Shown here piece after piece: positions 26,904-36,024 of a stretch of 64,000 bases of DNA. The notes below the pieces were generated by a model. The model worked only from the letters and a program-made list of their open reading frames with translations, did not search any database and was not told the DNA's origin. Where the stretch lies: contig CAVZSM010000020.1 in assembly GCA_963777905.1 (NCBI GenBank), positions 15,719-79,718 on the forward strand, read 5' to 3'. Origin of the DNA: Trebonia sp963777905. Its GTDB lineage: Bacteria > Actinomycetota > Actinomycetes > Streptosporangiales > Streptosporangiaceae. The position numbers and the translations under genes are program-made. Numbering within the stretch: position 1 is the first letter of the stretch; each line of letters begins with the position of its first letter.

Positions 26904-26931
26904 TTGATTTTTTGCTCTGTAATGATGTAAT
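26904..26931 (+). promoter_or_regulatory. Putative promoter for a leaderless htrA-like transcript
   Basis: TTGATT (26904-26909), a 16-nt spacer and TGTAAT (26926-26931) precede ATG 26938 by 6 nt, placing transcription start at or near the start codon. The local sequence is strikingly AT-rich for this genome, and no Shine-Dalgarno is seen. Confidence 0.45.
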
Positions 26932-26937
26932 CGATGT

Positions 26938-27876
26938 ATGGCAGAAATTGAACCCCTCGACGCCTACTCCCAGATCGTGACGGGCGTCGCGGAGCAGCTC
27001 ACGCCGAAGGTGGCGAGCCTGCGGGTGCCCCGGCGCGGGTCGGGTGGACGCGGGGAGAGCCTCGGCTCGGCGGTCGTATTCACCGCGGACGGGTTCCTGC
27101 TCACGAACGCGCACGTCGTCGGCCAGGCGACCGGCGGAACCGCCGCGTTCTGGGACGGGACCACCGCGCCGTTCACCGTCGTCGGCGCGGATCCGCTGTC
27201 CGACCTCGCGGTGGTGCGCGCGACCGGGGACACGCCCCCGCCCGCCGTCCTCGGCGAGGCCGACGGCCTCGTGGTCGGGCAGCTGGTCGTCGCGGTCGGC
27301 AACCCGCTCGGGCTGGCCGGCTCGGTCACCGCGGGCGTGGTCAGCGCCCTCGGCCGGTCGATGCCGGCCGGGCAGCAGCGGATTATCGAGGACGTGATCC
27401 AGACCGACGCCGCGCTCAACCCCGGCAATTCCGGCGGCGCGCTCGCCGACTCCCGCGCCCGGGTGGTCGGCATCAACACCGCGGTGGCCGGCGTCGGGCT
27501 CGGGCTCGCGGTCCCGATCAACGACACCACCAGGCGGATCGTGTCGGCGCTGATGCATGACGGGCGGGTGCGGCGCGCCTACCTCGGCATCGCGGTGGCG
27601 CCCGCGCCGGTCGCGCCGGTATGGCGATCGCGCCTCGGCAACCGCTCCACCGGTCTCCGGGTGGCGTCGGTGGTGGCCGGCGGCCCCGCCGACCGGGCCG
27701 GGCTGCGGACGGGCGACCTGCTGCTGACCGCCGACGGTCACGAGGTCGCGACCGCGCAGGACCTGCAGCGGCTGATGTTCGCCGAGGCGATCGGGCGGCG
27801 GCTGGGCATCACGGTGATGCGCAACGGCGCGCTCGTCGACGTCATCGCCGAGCCCTCGGAACTCGTCGCGGCCTGA
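26938..27876 (+). CDS. Trypsin-like serine protease with PDZ domain (HtrA/DegP family), no signal peptide
   Basis: 312 residues. The catalytic triad is visible: His in LLTNAHVVG, Asp in PLSDLAVVRA and Ser in NPGNSGGAL. A single PDZ domain follows (AYLGIAVAP to VIAEPSEL), with the ligand-carboxylate loop region around AGLRTGDLLL. The family degrades misfolded proteins, usually outside the membrane, but this protein starts MAEIEPLDAYSQIVTG with no signal peptide or transmembrane helix. It therefore probably acts in the cytosol. The 3' end overlaps the convergent P-loop kinase gene by 35 bp. Confidence 0.87.
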   Translation: MAEIEPLDAYSQIVTGVAEQLTPKVASLRVPRRGSGGRGESLGSAVVFTADGFLLTNAHVVGQATGGTAAFWDGTTAPFTVVGADPLSDLAVVRATGDTPPPAVLGEADGLVVGQLVVAVGNPLGLAGSVTAGVVSALGRSMPAGQQRIIEDVIQTDAALNPGNSGGALADSRARVVGINTAVAGVGLGLAVPINDTTRRIVSALMHDGRVRRAYLGIAVAPAPVAPVWRSRLGNRSTGLRVASVVAGGPADRAGLRTGDLLLTADGHEVATAQDLQRLMFAEAIGRRLGITVMRNGALVDVIAEPSELVAA

Positions 27877-28426
27877 CCGCGGCCGCGCCGGCTTCGGACC
27901 GCGCGTCGTCGAGGAACCGGGCGATGTCGCGGCGGCTGGCGAGCCTGATGAACCGGAGGTGAGCGCTGGCCGGGTCGGCCGCCGCGGCGGCGTACTTGGC
28001 GTGATCCGGCGCGTGCTTGTGCCACGCCCAGGAGATGACGGACTGCTCGGGGTTCCAGGTGAGGAAGTTCCGCCAGCGCTCGCGGTTGCCGTTCCACAGT
28101 TCCCTGCGCAGCGCGACCCGGCGCAGCGTCCGCCAGACGACCTGCCGCATCACCGTGCGCTTCGGCAGGTCGAGCCAGACGACGGTGTCCGCGCGGGCCC
28201 AGACCAGGTCCCTGACCCTGCCGTAGTTGCCGTCGATCACCCAGCCGCCGGCGGCCGCGCGTGCCGCGATGATCCGGCGGAACTCGTCGGTCGGCAGCGG
28301 CGCCCAGCCGGGCTGGTGATGCACGGCGTCCAGTTCCAGGTGCGGCACGCCCAGGATTTCCGCCAGCTCCCTCGCCAGCGTCGACTTGCCGGACCCTGAG
28401 GTGCCGACCACTGACACCCGTCGCAC
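27842..28426 (-). CDS. Small P-loop kinase (adenylate kinase/FlaR-like)
   Basis: About 194 residues beginning RRVSVVGTSGSGKSTLARELA (Walker A within the first 15). LELDAVHHQPGW and WVIDGNYGRVRDLVW follow, the features of the 'topology modulation'/FlaR-like subgroup of the adenylate kinase superfamily. The substrate is unknown. I use GTG 28426, which puts the P-loop at the usual distance from the N-terminus; GTG 28465 would add 13 residues. It overlaps the end of the convergent protease gene. Confidence 0.75.
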   Translation of the reverse strand: MRRVSVVGTSGSGKSTLARELAEILGVPHLELDAVHHQPGWAPLPTDEFRRIIAARAAAGGWVIDGNYGRVRDLVWARADTVVWLDLPKRTVMRQVVWRTLRRVALRRELWNGNRERWRNFLTWNPEQSVISWAWHKHAPDHAKYAAAAADPASAHLRFIRLASRRDIARFLDDARSEAGAAAVRPRRVPRARR

Positions 28427-28517
28427 GATCGCGGAACGTAACACGGCGCGGCGCCCGGGTGCCACTCGTTATTCGCGGGCGGGCAGTGTGCCGCATCGGC
28501 GGCAAGATCGCAAGTCG

Positions 28518-28557
28518 TTGTCCACAGGGTGTGGACAAATCGGACATGATATCCACA
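28518..28557. promoter_or_regulatory. Cluster of DnaA-box-like sites upstream of ssb
   Basis: TTGTCCACA (28518-28526) and its exact inverse TGTGGACAA (28530-28538) flank GGG, and ATATCCACA (28549-28557) follows 10 bp later. TTGTCCACA is the preferred actinobacterial DnaA box. The cluster is about 100 bp upstream of the ssb start, in its promoter region. Confidence 0.6.
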
Positions 28558-28657
28558 GGCGGGCAAATCGCTCTTACGTGGGCTTCCGCTGCGGGGCACG
28601 GTGATAGCGCACGCCCGGCAGCGAGTACCGGGCACGGCTACTAAGAGGAGCATGGAG

Positions 28658-29278
28658 ATGAGCCAGGACAACACGATCACCGTGCGGGGGTACGTGACGG
28701 CGGAGCCGAAGATGTGGCAGCGGACCCCGGAGCAGTCGCCGGTCGCCACCATCCGGGTGGGCTCGACGCCCCGCAAGCTGAACCGGGAGACGGGGGAGTG
28801 GCAGGACGGCGAGACGTCGTACTACTCCGTGAAGTGCTGGCGGAAGCTCGCCGAGAACGTGCACGGCTCGCTGCGCAAGGGGGACATGGTCATCGTCCGT
28901 GGCAAGGTCTTCACCCGGAGCTGGCTGGACGACCAGCAGCGGGTCCGGATGGAGGTGCAGATCGAGGCGGACTCGGTGGGGCATGACCTGGCGTTCGGGT
29001 GGTCGCGCTTCAACAGGGGAGTGCACACGCCGCCCAGCGTCCTTGAGGGCCTCGCGAACGGGGAAGCGGTTCGCCACGGCATGGCGCCGGACCCGGACCT
29101 GCCCGGCGACGGCGACGCCCAGTTCGCGGAGGGCCAGTTCGCGGAGGATCAGTTCGCCGAGGACGAAGTGTCCAGCGACGGCGGCGCCGGCGACCCGCTT
29201 TCGGCGCAAGACAACCAGGCGTTCGCCGCGCTGACTAGCGACCTCGATCAGCCAGCGGAAGCCGCGACGCCGTTCTGA
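28658..29278 (+). CDS. ssb: Single-stranded DNA-binding protein paralogue
   Basis: 206 residues. The N-terminal OB fold (~1-110) contains NTITVRGYVTAEPKMWQ, ETSYYSVKCWRKLAENV and KGDMVIVRGKVFTRSW. This resembles the second, shorter-fold SSB of actinobacteria encoded beside EttA (as Rv2478c is in M. tuberculosis). The acidic tail has three copies of a five-residue repeat (QFAEG/QFAED/QFAED) and ends ATPF, only partly like the DDDIPF tip that recruits repair proteins. ATG 28658 is 6-7 nt after GGAG; ATG 28652 is too close to the AAGAGGAG site. Confidence 0.87.
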   Translation: MSQDNTITVRGYVTAEPKMWQRTPEQSPVATIRVGSTPRKLNRETGEWQDGETSYYSVKCWRKLAENVHGSLRKGDMVIVRGKVFTRSWLDDQQRVRMEVQIEADSVGHDLAFGWSRFNRGVHTPPSVLEGLANGEAVRHGMAPDPDLPGDGDAQFAEGQFAEDQFAEDEVSSDGGAGDPLSAQDNQAFAALTSDLDQPAEAATPF

Positions 29279-29718
29279 CCGGGTACCGGGGGCACGGGTG
29301 CCGTCCGCAGCGGCCGCTACGCCGTCGACGTAACTCAGCGTTGGCTCTGCGTTGCCGCTGCGGATGCCGCGCCTGACGCAAGCCACTGACCGCGAGCCTC
29401 CTTGTGAGCTGATTATGAGCTGATCCGCTGCCGAGTTGGGCCGTTCTTTGGATCAACGCGGCGCCGCTGGCGGCGCCGCGTCCGGCGCTCCCCGCGCCGT
29501 CCCTACCACGACGGGGCGCCACAGATCTACCCGGCTTCATCTACGTGCCAGCGGGTACAGCAGGCAGCCGACTTACTCGCGCCTCGATTATCCCAGTCGC
29601 AATAGCCGCCTCCAGGACGCTTCGCGTCGCTGCGCGATCGGCATTCGCCGACTCTGGACTCAACGGCCGCTCAACAGGGACCGGCAGCTATCAGGAAGAT
29701 GGGAACAGTAGGGATACT
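29279..29718. other. Left edge of the putative inserted element, no supported gene
   Basis: 440 bp between ssb and the A-rich tract. It contains a palindrome GGCGCCGC-TG-GCGGCGCC (29460-29477) and a short direct repeat of GAGCTGAT (about 29406 and 29417). No open frame shows family similarity. GC content drops towards the right. Confidence 0.4.
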
Positions 29719-29719
29719 A

Positions 29720-29780
29720 TAGATAAAAAATAAAAAAAAAAAAAAAACTAAAAATAAAAAAAAAAAAAAACATAGAAAAA
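29720..29780 (+). repeat. A-rich homopolymeric tract
   Basis: About 60 bp made almost only of A, with scattered T, C and G and two runs of roughly 15 A. Such sequence is exceptional in a genome of about 70 % GC. It marks the left part of the region that separates ssb from ettA. Confidence 0.85.
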
Positions 29781-29807
29781 CACGTGCAGCGAGGCTAGAG
29801 TGGCTGG

Positions 29808-30583
29808 ATGCGACGCCCCGCTAGAGGGATGCGATATTGCCTGCTAATTTAGATAGCGGCTCTCGCGCTAGTGGCGGCGGGATGCGGTGCGGGCAAGACG
29901 TCCGCGAAAGACCGCTTTGACGTGACGTTTGACACCGGCGCTGCCAACAGGGCTGAGGAGCATGGCGCTAACCTAGGGCAGCTAGTCGCTCATGCGCTCG
30001 ACCGGATCAATGCGTTGCTTCCTGGCCCTAAGACGGCGATCTTCATAGAGTATGACGCCGCGTACAACGTGGTACCACAGACCGGCACGAACGGCTTCAC
30101 CAACCCTCAGACCGGGCACATCACGATAGGCTTCGGGCCTGGATAGCAGAACAACTACCAGACAACTTTGAGCTTTTGGCTCCCGCGCACGCTATCTCAC
30201 GAGATAAATCACAGTGTACGGATACTCGCCGGTCTCGGCTTCGGCACCAGCTGCTCGAGGTCACGATCACCGAGGGCATCTCATCGGTGTTCGACGAAGC
30301 CGCGTTCCCTGGTACACCGAACCCCTGGGACAACGCGCTCAAAGCGAGTCAAGAATGCACCATGTGGAAGCAAGACAACTCGCTACTCGGAGACAGCGGG
30401 CTTTACGCCCAGTGGATGTTCGGCGGCGGCGGCGTTCCACACTGGACGGCATTCGCGATCGGCTACCACATTGTCCGCGACTACCTGCACCATCATCCGC
30501 ACACCAGCTGGGCCACACTGACCTCCACCAGCGCAAGCGCGATCCTCGCGGGCAGTCACTACCAACCATGCACACAGCCGTGA
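29808..30583 (+). pseudogene. Broken zinc metallopeptidase lipoprotein (HExxH, DUF2268-like)
   Basis: From ATG 29808 one frame gives a lipoprotein signal sequence (hydrophobic IAALALVAAGC) interrupted by TAG at 29850. It continues through DRFDVTFDTGAANRAEEHG and GHITIGFGPG, meets a second TAG at 30144-30146, then resumes with TLSHEINHSVRILAGLGFG, which carries the HExxH zinc motif. The rest (LLEVTITEGISSVFDEAAFP, then NPWDNAL) is one frame over, ending at 30583. The layout, lipoprotein then zincin with a downstream 'EG...F' helix, resembles DUF2268-type predicted Zn proteases. Two nonsense codons and a frameshift near 30245 indicate decay. Confidence 0.65.
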
Positions 30584-30716
30584 CGGCACAGTTCGAAAGC
30601 CAAAGGCCGGGAGCCACCAGAGTGAACGACCTCCCGCCAGGCCGGACGAATCTAGACAGCAGCCGGCGCAACCCCGAGCGTGCGAACGGGTCTGAACGAA
30701 CCCAAAGGCCTTACTG

Positions 30717-30896
30717 GTGCCTACGGATCAGAAGGGCGCGCAGCTGCAAGGCGGGGCTGCCGCCGCGTACCCCGCGGCGTATGGGCTGTCGCCCCCGCTG
30801 TTTCAACCCCTCATTGCCTACGCGGCACGCGGCAGGATCTTCACTGCACCAGCGCGGGGAGACTCCGCACCCCGAGTTAGCTCGTTCAAGGCGTGA
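30717..30896 (+). CDS. Short hypothetical reading frame
   Basis: A 59-residue frame from GTG 30717 to TGA 30894, product VPTDQKGAQLQGGAAAAYPA and onward to RVSSFKA. The composition looks protein-like, but there is no recognisable family or Shine-Dalgarno. Given the decayed surroundings it may be a remnant. Confidence 0.2.
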   Translation: MPTDQKGAQLQGGAAAAYPAAYGLSPPLFQPLIAYAARGRIFTAPARGDSAPRVSSFKA

Positions 30897-31920
30897 CAGT
30901 TGCGTGCCCGATGAGGTGGTACACCGGAGGTCATCACGGCTACTCACTGGCAACCACTAGACGCCGCCCCAGGCGGAATGCTGCAAGCTAGCTCAGGACG
31001 CTCGGCTGAAGGAGCTGGTAGGAGACACAGAAGGGCAGCACCGCCACCACGAACAGCGACACTCCCCACCAGTAGACACCACAGCACAGAAGGGCGCAGA
31101 CGACGACCACTCAGATAACAACGACAAATTCTACGCTGGCAAAGAACCGGGAGTGGCGATAGGCGAATGCCACACCTGGGTATTTCATGAGCAAGGATAG
31201 TGAACGAGTGACATGCTCAGTCGTCGTATTCATCACGCTGCCTCCTGCGATACTAGACCACGCCGCCGAATGAGTGGCGCGCAACTACGGGGTACGGAGC
31301 AGCTATCGCCAGCTTACGCGCCTGCTGCTCGTATGGGAGAATACTGTAGGGAAGAAATAAACCGGGGTAGCAGCGATACATCGGCCACCTCTATGCGGCA
31401 GCACCAGACGGCACGGCCGCACCGCCTGGCATCGACCTCATCCGCCGCCGTAGCCTTCTGACCTGCGCCAGCGACCACGATCGGCCACTATGCGACTAGT
31501 TCACATCGAGGGGGTGTGCAGTGTGCCCTTCACGTGCCCGAACGAGGTGAAAATTACGGACATTGAGCGGCACCAGGATGACGAGAAAACCGGCACTGAA
31601 CACGAGCGCAGCAGTTGAACGCCGCACTAGAAAAGACCTTATAAGACACTGAGGGAAACCCCCGCTTGAAGAGGGGTGGATGCCTCATTCCTGCGGTGCA
31701 AGCGCGCGTATAACGTACACTTCAGCTTCATCTCACCGGACGTCATACTAGGAACGGGAGCCAGACAATGACAGGCTGGACCGGGCACGCGGCTGTGCTC
31801 CCTGCGAAGGCCACATGGCACGGGCACGGCAAAACGGCGCTTAGTACATACACGGACAGCGGATATGGAGACGACCCTCTCAAAGAAAGCAGATACTGCC
31901 ATGTACGAAGACGAAGATGA
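30897..31920. other. Degenerate stretch without supportable genes
   Basis: About 1 kb with lower GC, many stops in all frames and no frame with family features. A short frame at 31213-31461 has a composition typical of random GC-rich sequence. I read this as decayed mobile-element DNA. Confidence 0.4.
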
Positions 31921-32256
31921 CGACGCTTTGAGGCGGCGCTAAGACTGGCCGAAGACGATCCAGCTCGGGGCGCCGAGGCCTTGCGCAGCATCGTGGCTGA
32001 CGGCAGGTTAGACCCCGACACCCGCTTTGAGGCAGCGGCAAGACTGGCTGAGGTCGATGAGGCTCTGGCCGCCGAGGCCTTGCGCAGCATCGTGGCCGAC
32101 GACAGGTTCGACCGCGACACCCGCTCCGAGGCAGCGGCAAGACTGGCCGAAGTCGACACGGCCCAGGCCGCCGCGCCCTTCCTCGGCTCTGCACCGCAAG
32201 CGCCGCGAGCACCGCAAGCGCCGCGGGCGCCGCAAGCGCCGCGGGCGCCGCGATGA
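31921..32256 (+). pseudogene. Fragment with 33-residue HEAT-like repeats
   Basis: The frame open from 31921 encodes FEAALRLAEDDPARGAEALR and then two further copies of a 33-residue unit ending DPDTR/DRDTR, with FEAARLAE-type helices. The DNA repeats with a 99-bp period (for example GAGGCCTTGCGCAGCATCGT at 31975 and 32074). This helix-pair repeat is seen in large actinobacterial signalling/NTPase proteins. There is no in-frame start before the first repeat, and the end runs into a simple APQAPR repeat, so this is a fragment. Confidence 0.45.
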
Positions 32257-32911
32257 TCGGGATGGGCCAATGACTGACTTGGCGCCCACGTTTTAAGCGC
32301 CAACTCCGTAGAGCAGGAAGTACAGCAACATGGGCGCGCAGCCATGGGCATGCACCAGCACACAGCACGCCTCCTGAGCTGCGTTCCGCCTAATCAGCGG
32401 CCACTGCCCCGGAGCCTTCCAAGCTGCTAATAGAGCCCGCCTCGCTGTTCCATGATCTTGTCGGAGCCAAAGGGCCGCAGCTAGGACGAGGACGAGGGAA
32501 TTGAAAGAGCCCAGGTCAGACCCAGATCTGTAAACGAATTTGTAAACGGGACGCAACGAGACAGGGCGGGACGGGGGAGACGCGACCGACCCGAGAGGAT
32601 ACGCGCACCGCATTCGTAGAGGTCAGTATGAGGAGCTGAGATCACCCGAGATGGCAGAGACGACGGTCGTGCGGCTCATAACCCAGCGACGATCGGCGCC
32701 TGGACGACGTGCCAAGGGCGCCAGCTGGGAGCCATGCCGGGAGCCACGGGGATGAACAACTCTCTGATTCTCCGGACTGGAACGGACAGCAGACCGGAAC
32801 GACGTCGAGGTGACGAACTGGTCTGGACGTGCCCGGATGCCCGTACGGGCATCTACGGATCATATGACCAGGCGACGGGCGGCCGCCGGTATCACGGTGC
32901 TGGCTCAACAG
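32257..32911. other. Non-coding or degenerate stretch
   Basis: About 650 bp without a convincing gene. A minus-strand frame (32293-32613) has a hydrophobic segment but no start context or family similarity, and the plus-strand frames are short. Nothing else is seen. Confidence 0.35.
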
Positions 32912-33319
32912 CTACGGGGACAGGACTGGAGCGGGAAAGTCGCGAGTGTGATGAGCCTCGGTCGCGTGGGTCAGACTCGGCCCCTGGCCGCTGGCGACAA
33001 GGCGCCCGTAGCCGCCCTGCCAGTCCGGCAGATCCGCGCCCGTTTGCTCCCACTCGACGAAGGTCGCCTCATCGCACCAGTCATCAATGCGGCTCATCGT
33101 GTGCAGATGCGGTTCGCTGCCGACGAACGCGTACATTAGGTCGCGCTCTTGCCAGACCGTCCGGGTCCAGTAGGTATTGTTCGCCTCGGCCAGCACATCC
33201 GCGCCGAGATTGCCTTCGGAGTTCTGCGCCTGCTCCACTACAGCAACGGCGCTGGCGAAGAACTCATAGAGGACCGCCGGGTCCTTGAGCCGGAGCCTTG
33301 TAACCACGATGACTGGCAT
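32912..33319 (-). CDS. Dimeric alpha-beta barrel (ABM/DUF3291-like) protein
   Basis: 135 residues, intact, beginning MPVIVVTRLRLKDPAVLYEF behind a strong GGGAGGT ribosome site. The pattern of beta strand, helix with an EQAQNSEG turn, TYWTRTVWQERDLMYAFV, and HLHTMSRIDDWCDEATFVEW is that of small ferredoxin-like monooxygenase/DUF3291-type proteins. These bind a small hydrophobic ligand as dimers. It is the only clearly functional-looking gene in this stretch apart from the integrase. Substrate and role are unknown. Confidence 0.7.
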   Translation of the reverse strand: MPVIVVTRLRLKDPAVLYEFFASAVAVVEQAQNSEGNLGADVLAEANNTYWTRTVWQERDLMYAFVGSEPHLHTMSRIDDWCDEATFVEWEQTGADLPDWQGGYGRLVASGQGPSLTHATEAHHTRDFPAPVLSP

Positions 33320-33566
33320 CGCTACCTCCCTGGCCCCGGCGCCCGCGCACGGGCCAGCCGGTACCGACGATGTGACCGGGCTTGTCAGCGTCAGTATGCC
33401 CGTGGCAGCCAGGCGTACGCGAAAGCGTGCCTGCCAGACGCAGGCAGCCGTTTGACTGTCCCAGCACTCGCACGCCAGGGCCTCGGCAAAGTCATCGACT
33501 GATGCCGCAGCAGGCAGTGTTTGCCTGCTTTGGGCGCGAGAGGGAACGGGTGATGTCTGGCGGGGT

Positions 33567-34527
33567 TTAGGTTGGCGTGCGGGGTGGGGTCAGGCGCCCG
33601 GCGGCTTGCAGGGCGCGCAGCGCGTTCAGCGTGATCATCTCGTTCGGGCCTGACCGGCCCCAGTCCACGACTTCGGGAGCGACGGTGCTGGCGGGTGGTT
33701 TCCACCAGCAGCCGCCGGGTTGCCAGCGGCCGTCGGGCAGCCGCCGCCGTCCCAGTTCGTCGTGGGCATCGCTGGCGCGGGGGTCGTCGGCCTTCCCCAT
33801 CCGGGACAGGACGAGCAGGGCCTGCAGGATGTCGTAGTGCCAGTAGGGCGGGTAGTGCGGGGCCAGCCAGGCGCGGTGGATCACCTGGCCGCTGCCCAGG
33901 GCGCGGAACAGCCGGTGGGCCAGGAACAGCTCGGCGGCCCGGCTGGCAGCGTCTTTGGCCGCGGTGTCGCCGGTGGCCTGCCAGTACTCGTGCAGTCCCC
34001 AGGCCGCGGCCAGCGACTCGTGGAAGGAAGAGCGGCTGGTGGCGGCTGGGTCGCAGTTCCACCCGCCGTCTGGCCACTGCCAGCTGATGAGAGCCTGGGC
34101 GAGGGATCTGGATCCGCGGGTCGGCGGCCAGGCCCAGCCGGCAGCAGGCGGCCAGGGCGTTTCCCTCGATCGAGGCGTGGGGGCGGGCGAGTCCCCCGAT
34201 GCGCGGGACGCGCCGGGCGGGGCTGGCCAGCCAGGCCAGGACATGACCGGCGGCGGCGACCGCGCGCGGCTAGTGAGGGGGAATGGCCAGTTCGGTCAGG
34301 GAGACCAGCCGCCAGTGCGCGCCGGTCCACTTGCGGTAGGGGTGGACGCCGAACCCGCCGTCGGGCTGCTGGCCGGACAGCAGCGCGGTCACCTTGACGC
34401 CGGCCAGCACCTGGCCGGCGTCGTCATCTGCCTGCTCACCAAGGAGGTCGCGGCGGGTCATCAGCCGGATCGCCGGCTCACCGGAACACAGCAGCCAGGC
34501 CACGGCGGCGCGCGTCCGCGGATACAT
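33567..34527 (-). pseudogene. Broken terpene-cyclase/prenyltransferase-like (alpha-alpha barrel) protein
   Basis: Reassembled across frames, the product starts MYPRTRAAVAWLL at 34527. It runs through SGQQPDGGFGVHPYRKWTGA, meets TAG at 34268-34270, resumes PRAVAAAGHVLAWLASPARR and SIEGNALAACCRLGLAADPR, then shifts frame near 34110 into SLAQALISWQWPDGGWNCDP and ends RLTPPRTPT. The repeated QxPDGGW/F segments are the QW-like motifs of squalene-cyclase and prenyltransferase barrels. With the nonsense codon and frameshift repaired it would be about 320 residues. The role in the intact form is unknown to me. Confidence 0.65.
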
Positions 34528-34693
34528 GCTCGTGCCTGTCCGCTTCAGGCGATTGCCCTGAACCATCGCTGATCTCACAGACTCGCACCCGGTCAGCCAT
34601 ACCCAGCAGTGTGACCCGATCAGCCAGCGCAAGGAACGCGCAAGGGGCGGCCCGGGCTGGCGGAAGACAGAGCAAATGCAGACGGCTGCGGCA

Positions 34694-35878
34694 TTAGCAA
34701 TTCATGATTGTCTGGATCGGTCGGCCTGGCCGGCGTGCGTGGTAGCGCAAGGCGGCGGCGATGCTGGGCTGGCCGGTCAGGCGCAAGACGGTGATGGCCA
34801 GGTTGCGCAGGCTGGCCATCACGCGGGGGCCGCTGCCGGTGCGGATCTGGGAGCGGTCCTCGTCCCAGTCCATGTCACGGACCCAGTGCAGCTGGTCCTC
34901 GATTAACCAGTGGCCTCGGGCGATAGTCTGCGAGTTCGGCCGGGTGGGCCTCGAGTGGCGGCCAGCGAGGTGATCGCGTAGACCGTCTCGGTGGACCACT
35001 TCTTGCTGTTCTTCCCGGTCAGTGGCCGTAGGCGGCGCACGATCTGGATGGCCTGCGCGGCGTGCGGGAAGGCCAGCCCGGCGGCCACGGCGGTGATCTT
35101 CAGGGTGCGCGCTCGGCGCGGCCGTGACCTTTCTCGCGGGCGTCATGAGCGACCGGGATCTGGCGCCAGGGCAGGGCGGCGAGCTGGGCGCGCAGGCCAG
35201 GCTGGTTGCCCTTGACAGTGATCAGGTAATGCGCGCCGCGCTGGCCGGACAGGTACTCCGCATGAGCGCGCTGGGCGTGCAGGGCATCCGCGGTGACCAC
35301 CGTACCGGCCAGGCAGATGCGGTCCAGCAACGGAGGCGAACATCGGGATCTCGTTGGTCTTGGCCTGGACATCCACCTGTTCCAGGACCACGCCTCGGGC
35401 GTGATCGAGGGCGGCCAGCAGGTGCCGGCCACGCTCCGCCGCGTGCGCCGGATCCAGCGAAGTGTAGTGCCATCGACCGCGATCACCCGCCGCACGCCGG
35501 GCTGCCGGGGCGGTGCGCTGCTGGGCCCAGGCGACGGCCGCGTCATCCAGCGCATCAGCGTCCAGGTTCTGCAAGATCCGCCGGAACGTGGACTCGCGCG
35601 GCACCACCCCGGTGACCCCGAGCGCCTCCCGGGTGCCCTGGTCAGCGTCCGCAGCCCATTCCGCGATCGCGGTGAACGACAGGGCGCCCGCCAGCACCGC
35701 GCACACCGCCAGACCCAAGATCACCACCAACCGGTGACGCACCCCGCGGCGGGCGCGCGGATCCGGGACCGCAGCCAGCACCGGCAGAAGCCGCGTACAG
35801 TCGCTCCCAGACGGCCTGCACAGTGACGAGCAACTGGCCAATCGCGGGGTCGGTCAAAGATGATGGCGCAGCGGGCAT
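34694..35878 (-). pseudogene. ISAs1-family transposase, multiply frameshifted
   Basis: Pieces of a DDE transposase of the ISAs1 (H-repeat) family are spread over all three minus frames: RHRLVVILGLAVCAVLAGAL, STFRRILQNLDADALDDAAV, VVTADALHAQRAHAEYLSGQ, YLITVKGNQPGL, STETVYAITSLAA and ARGHWLIEDQLHWVRDMDWD. The order is correct and the total length (~390 residues) fits the family. At least four frameshifts separate the pieces, so it is inactive. I could not identify terminal inverted repeats or a target duplication. Confidence 0.8.
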
Positions 35879-36024
35879 GGCCCCTCGGCAGTGATCTTGC
35901 AGGTGCAGGAACCGCCATGATCACTTCTGGGGCCGTGCCCGCGCCGCTACCCGGCCCCTATCGGCGTGTCGTAAATCCGCCAGATCACTGCCAGTCAAGA
36001 CTTTGCCGACCCCCTGCCGATGTA

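Noticed and set aside
34640..35940. Terminal inverted repeats of the ISAs1 element
   Set aside because: No convincing matching ends were seen outside the transposase remnant.
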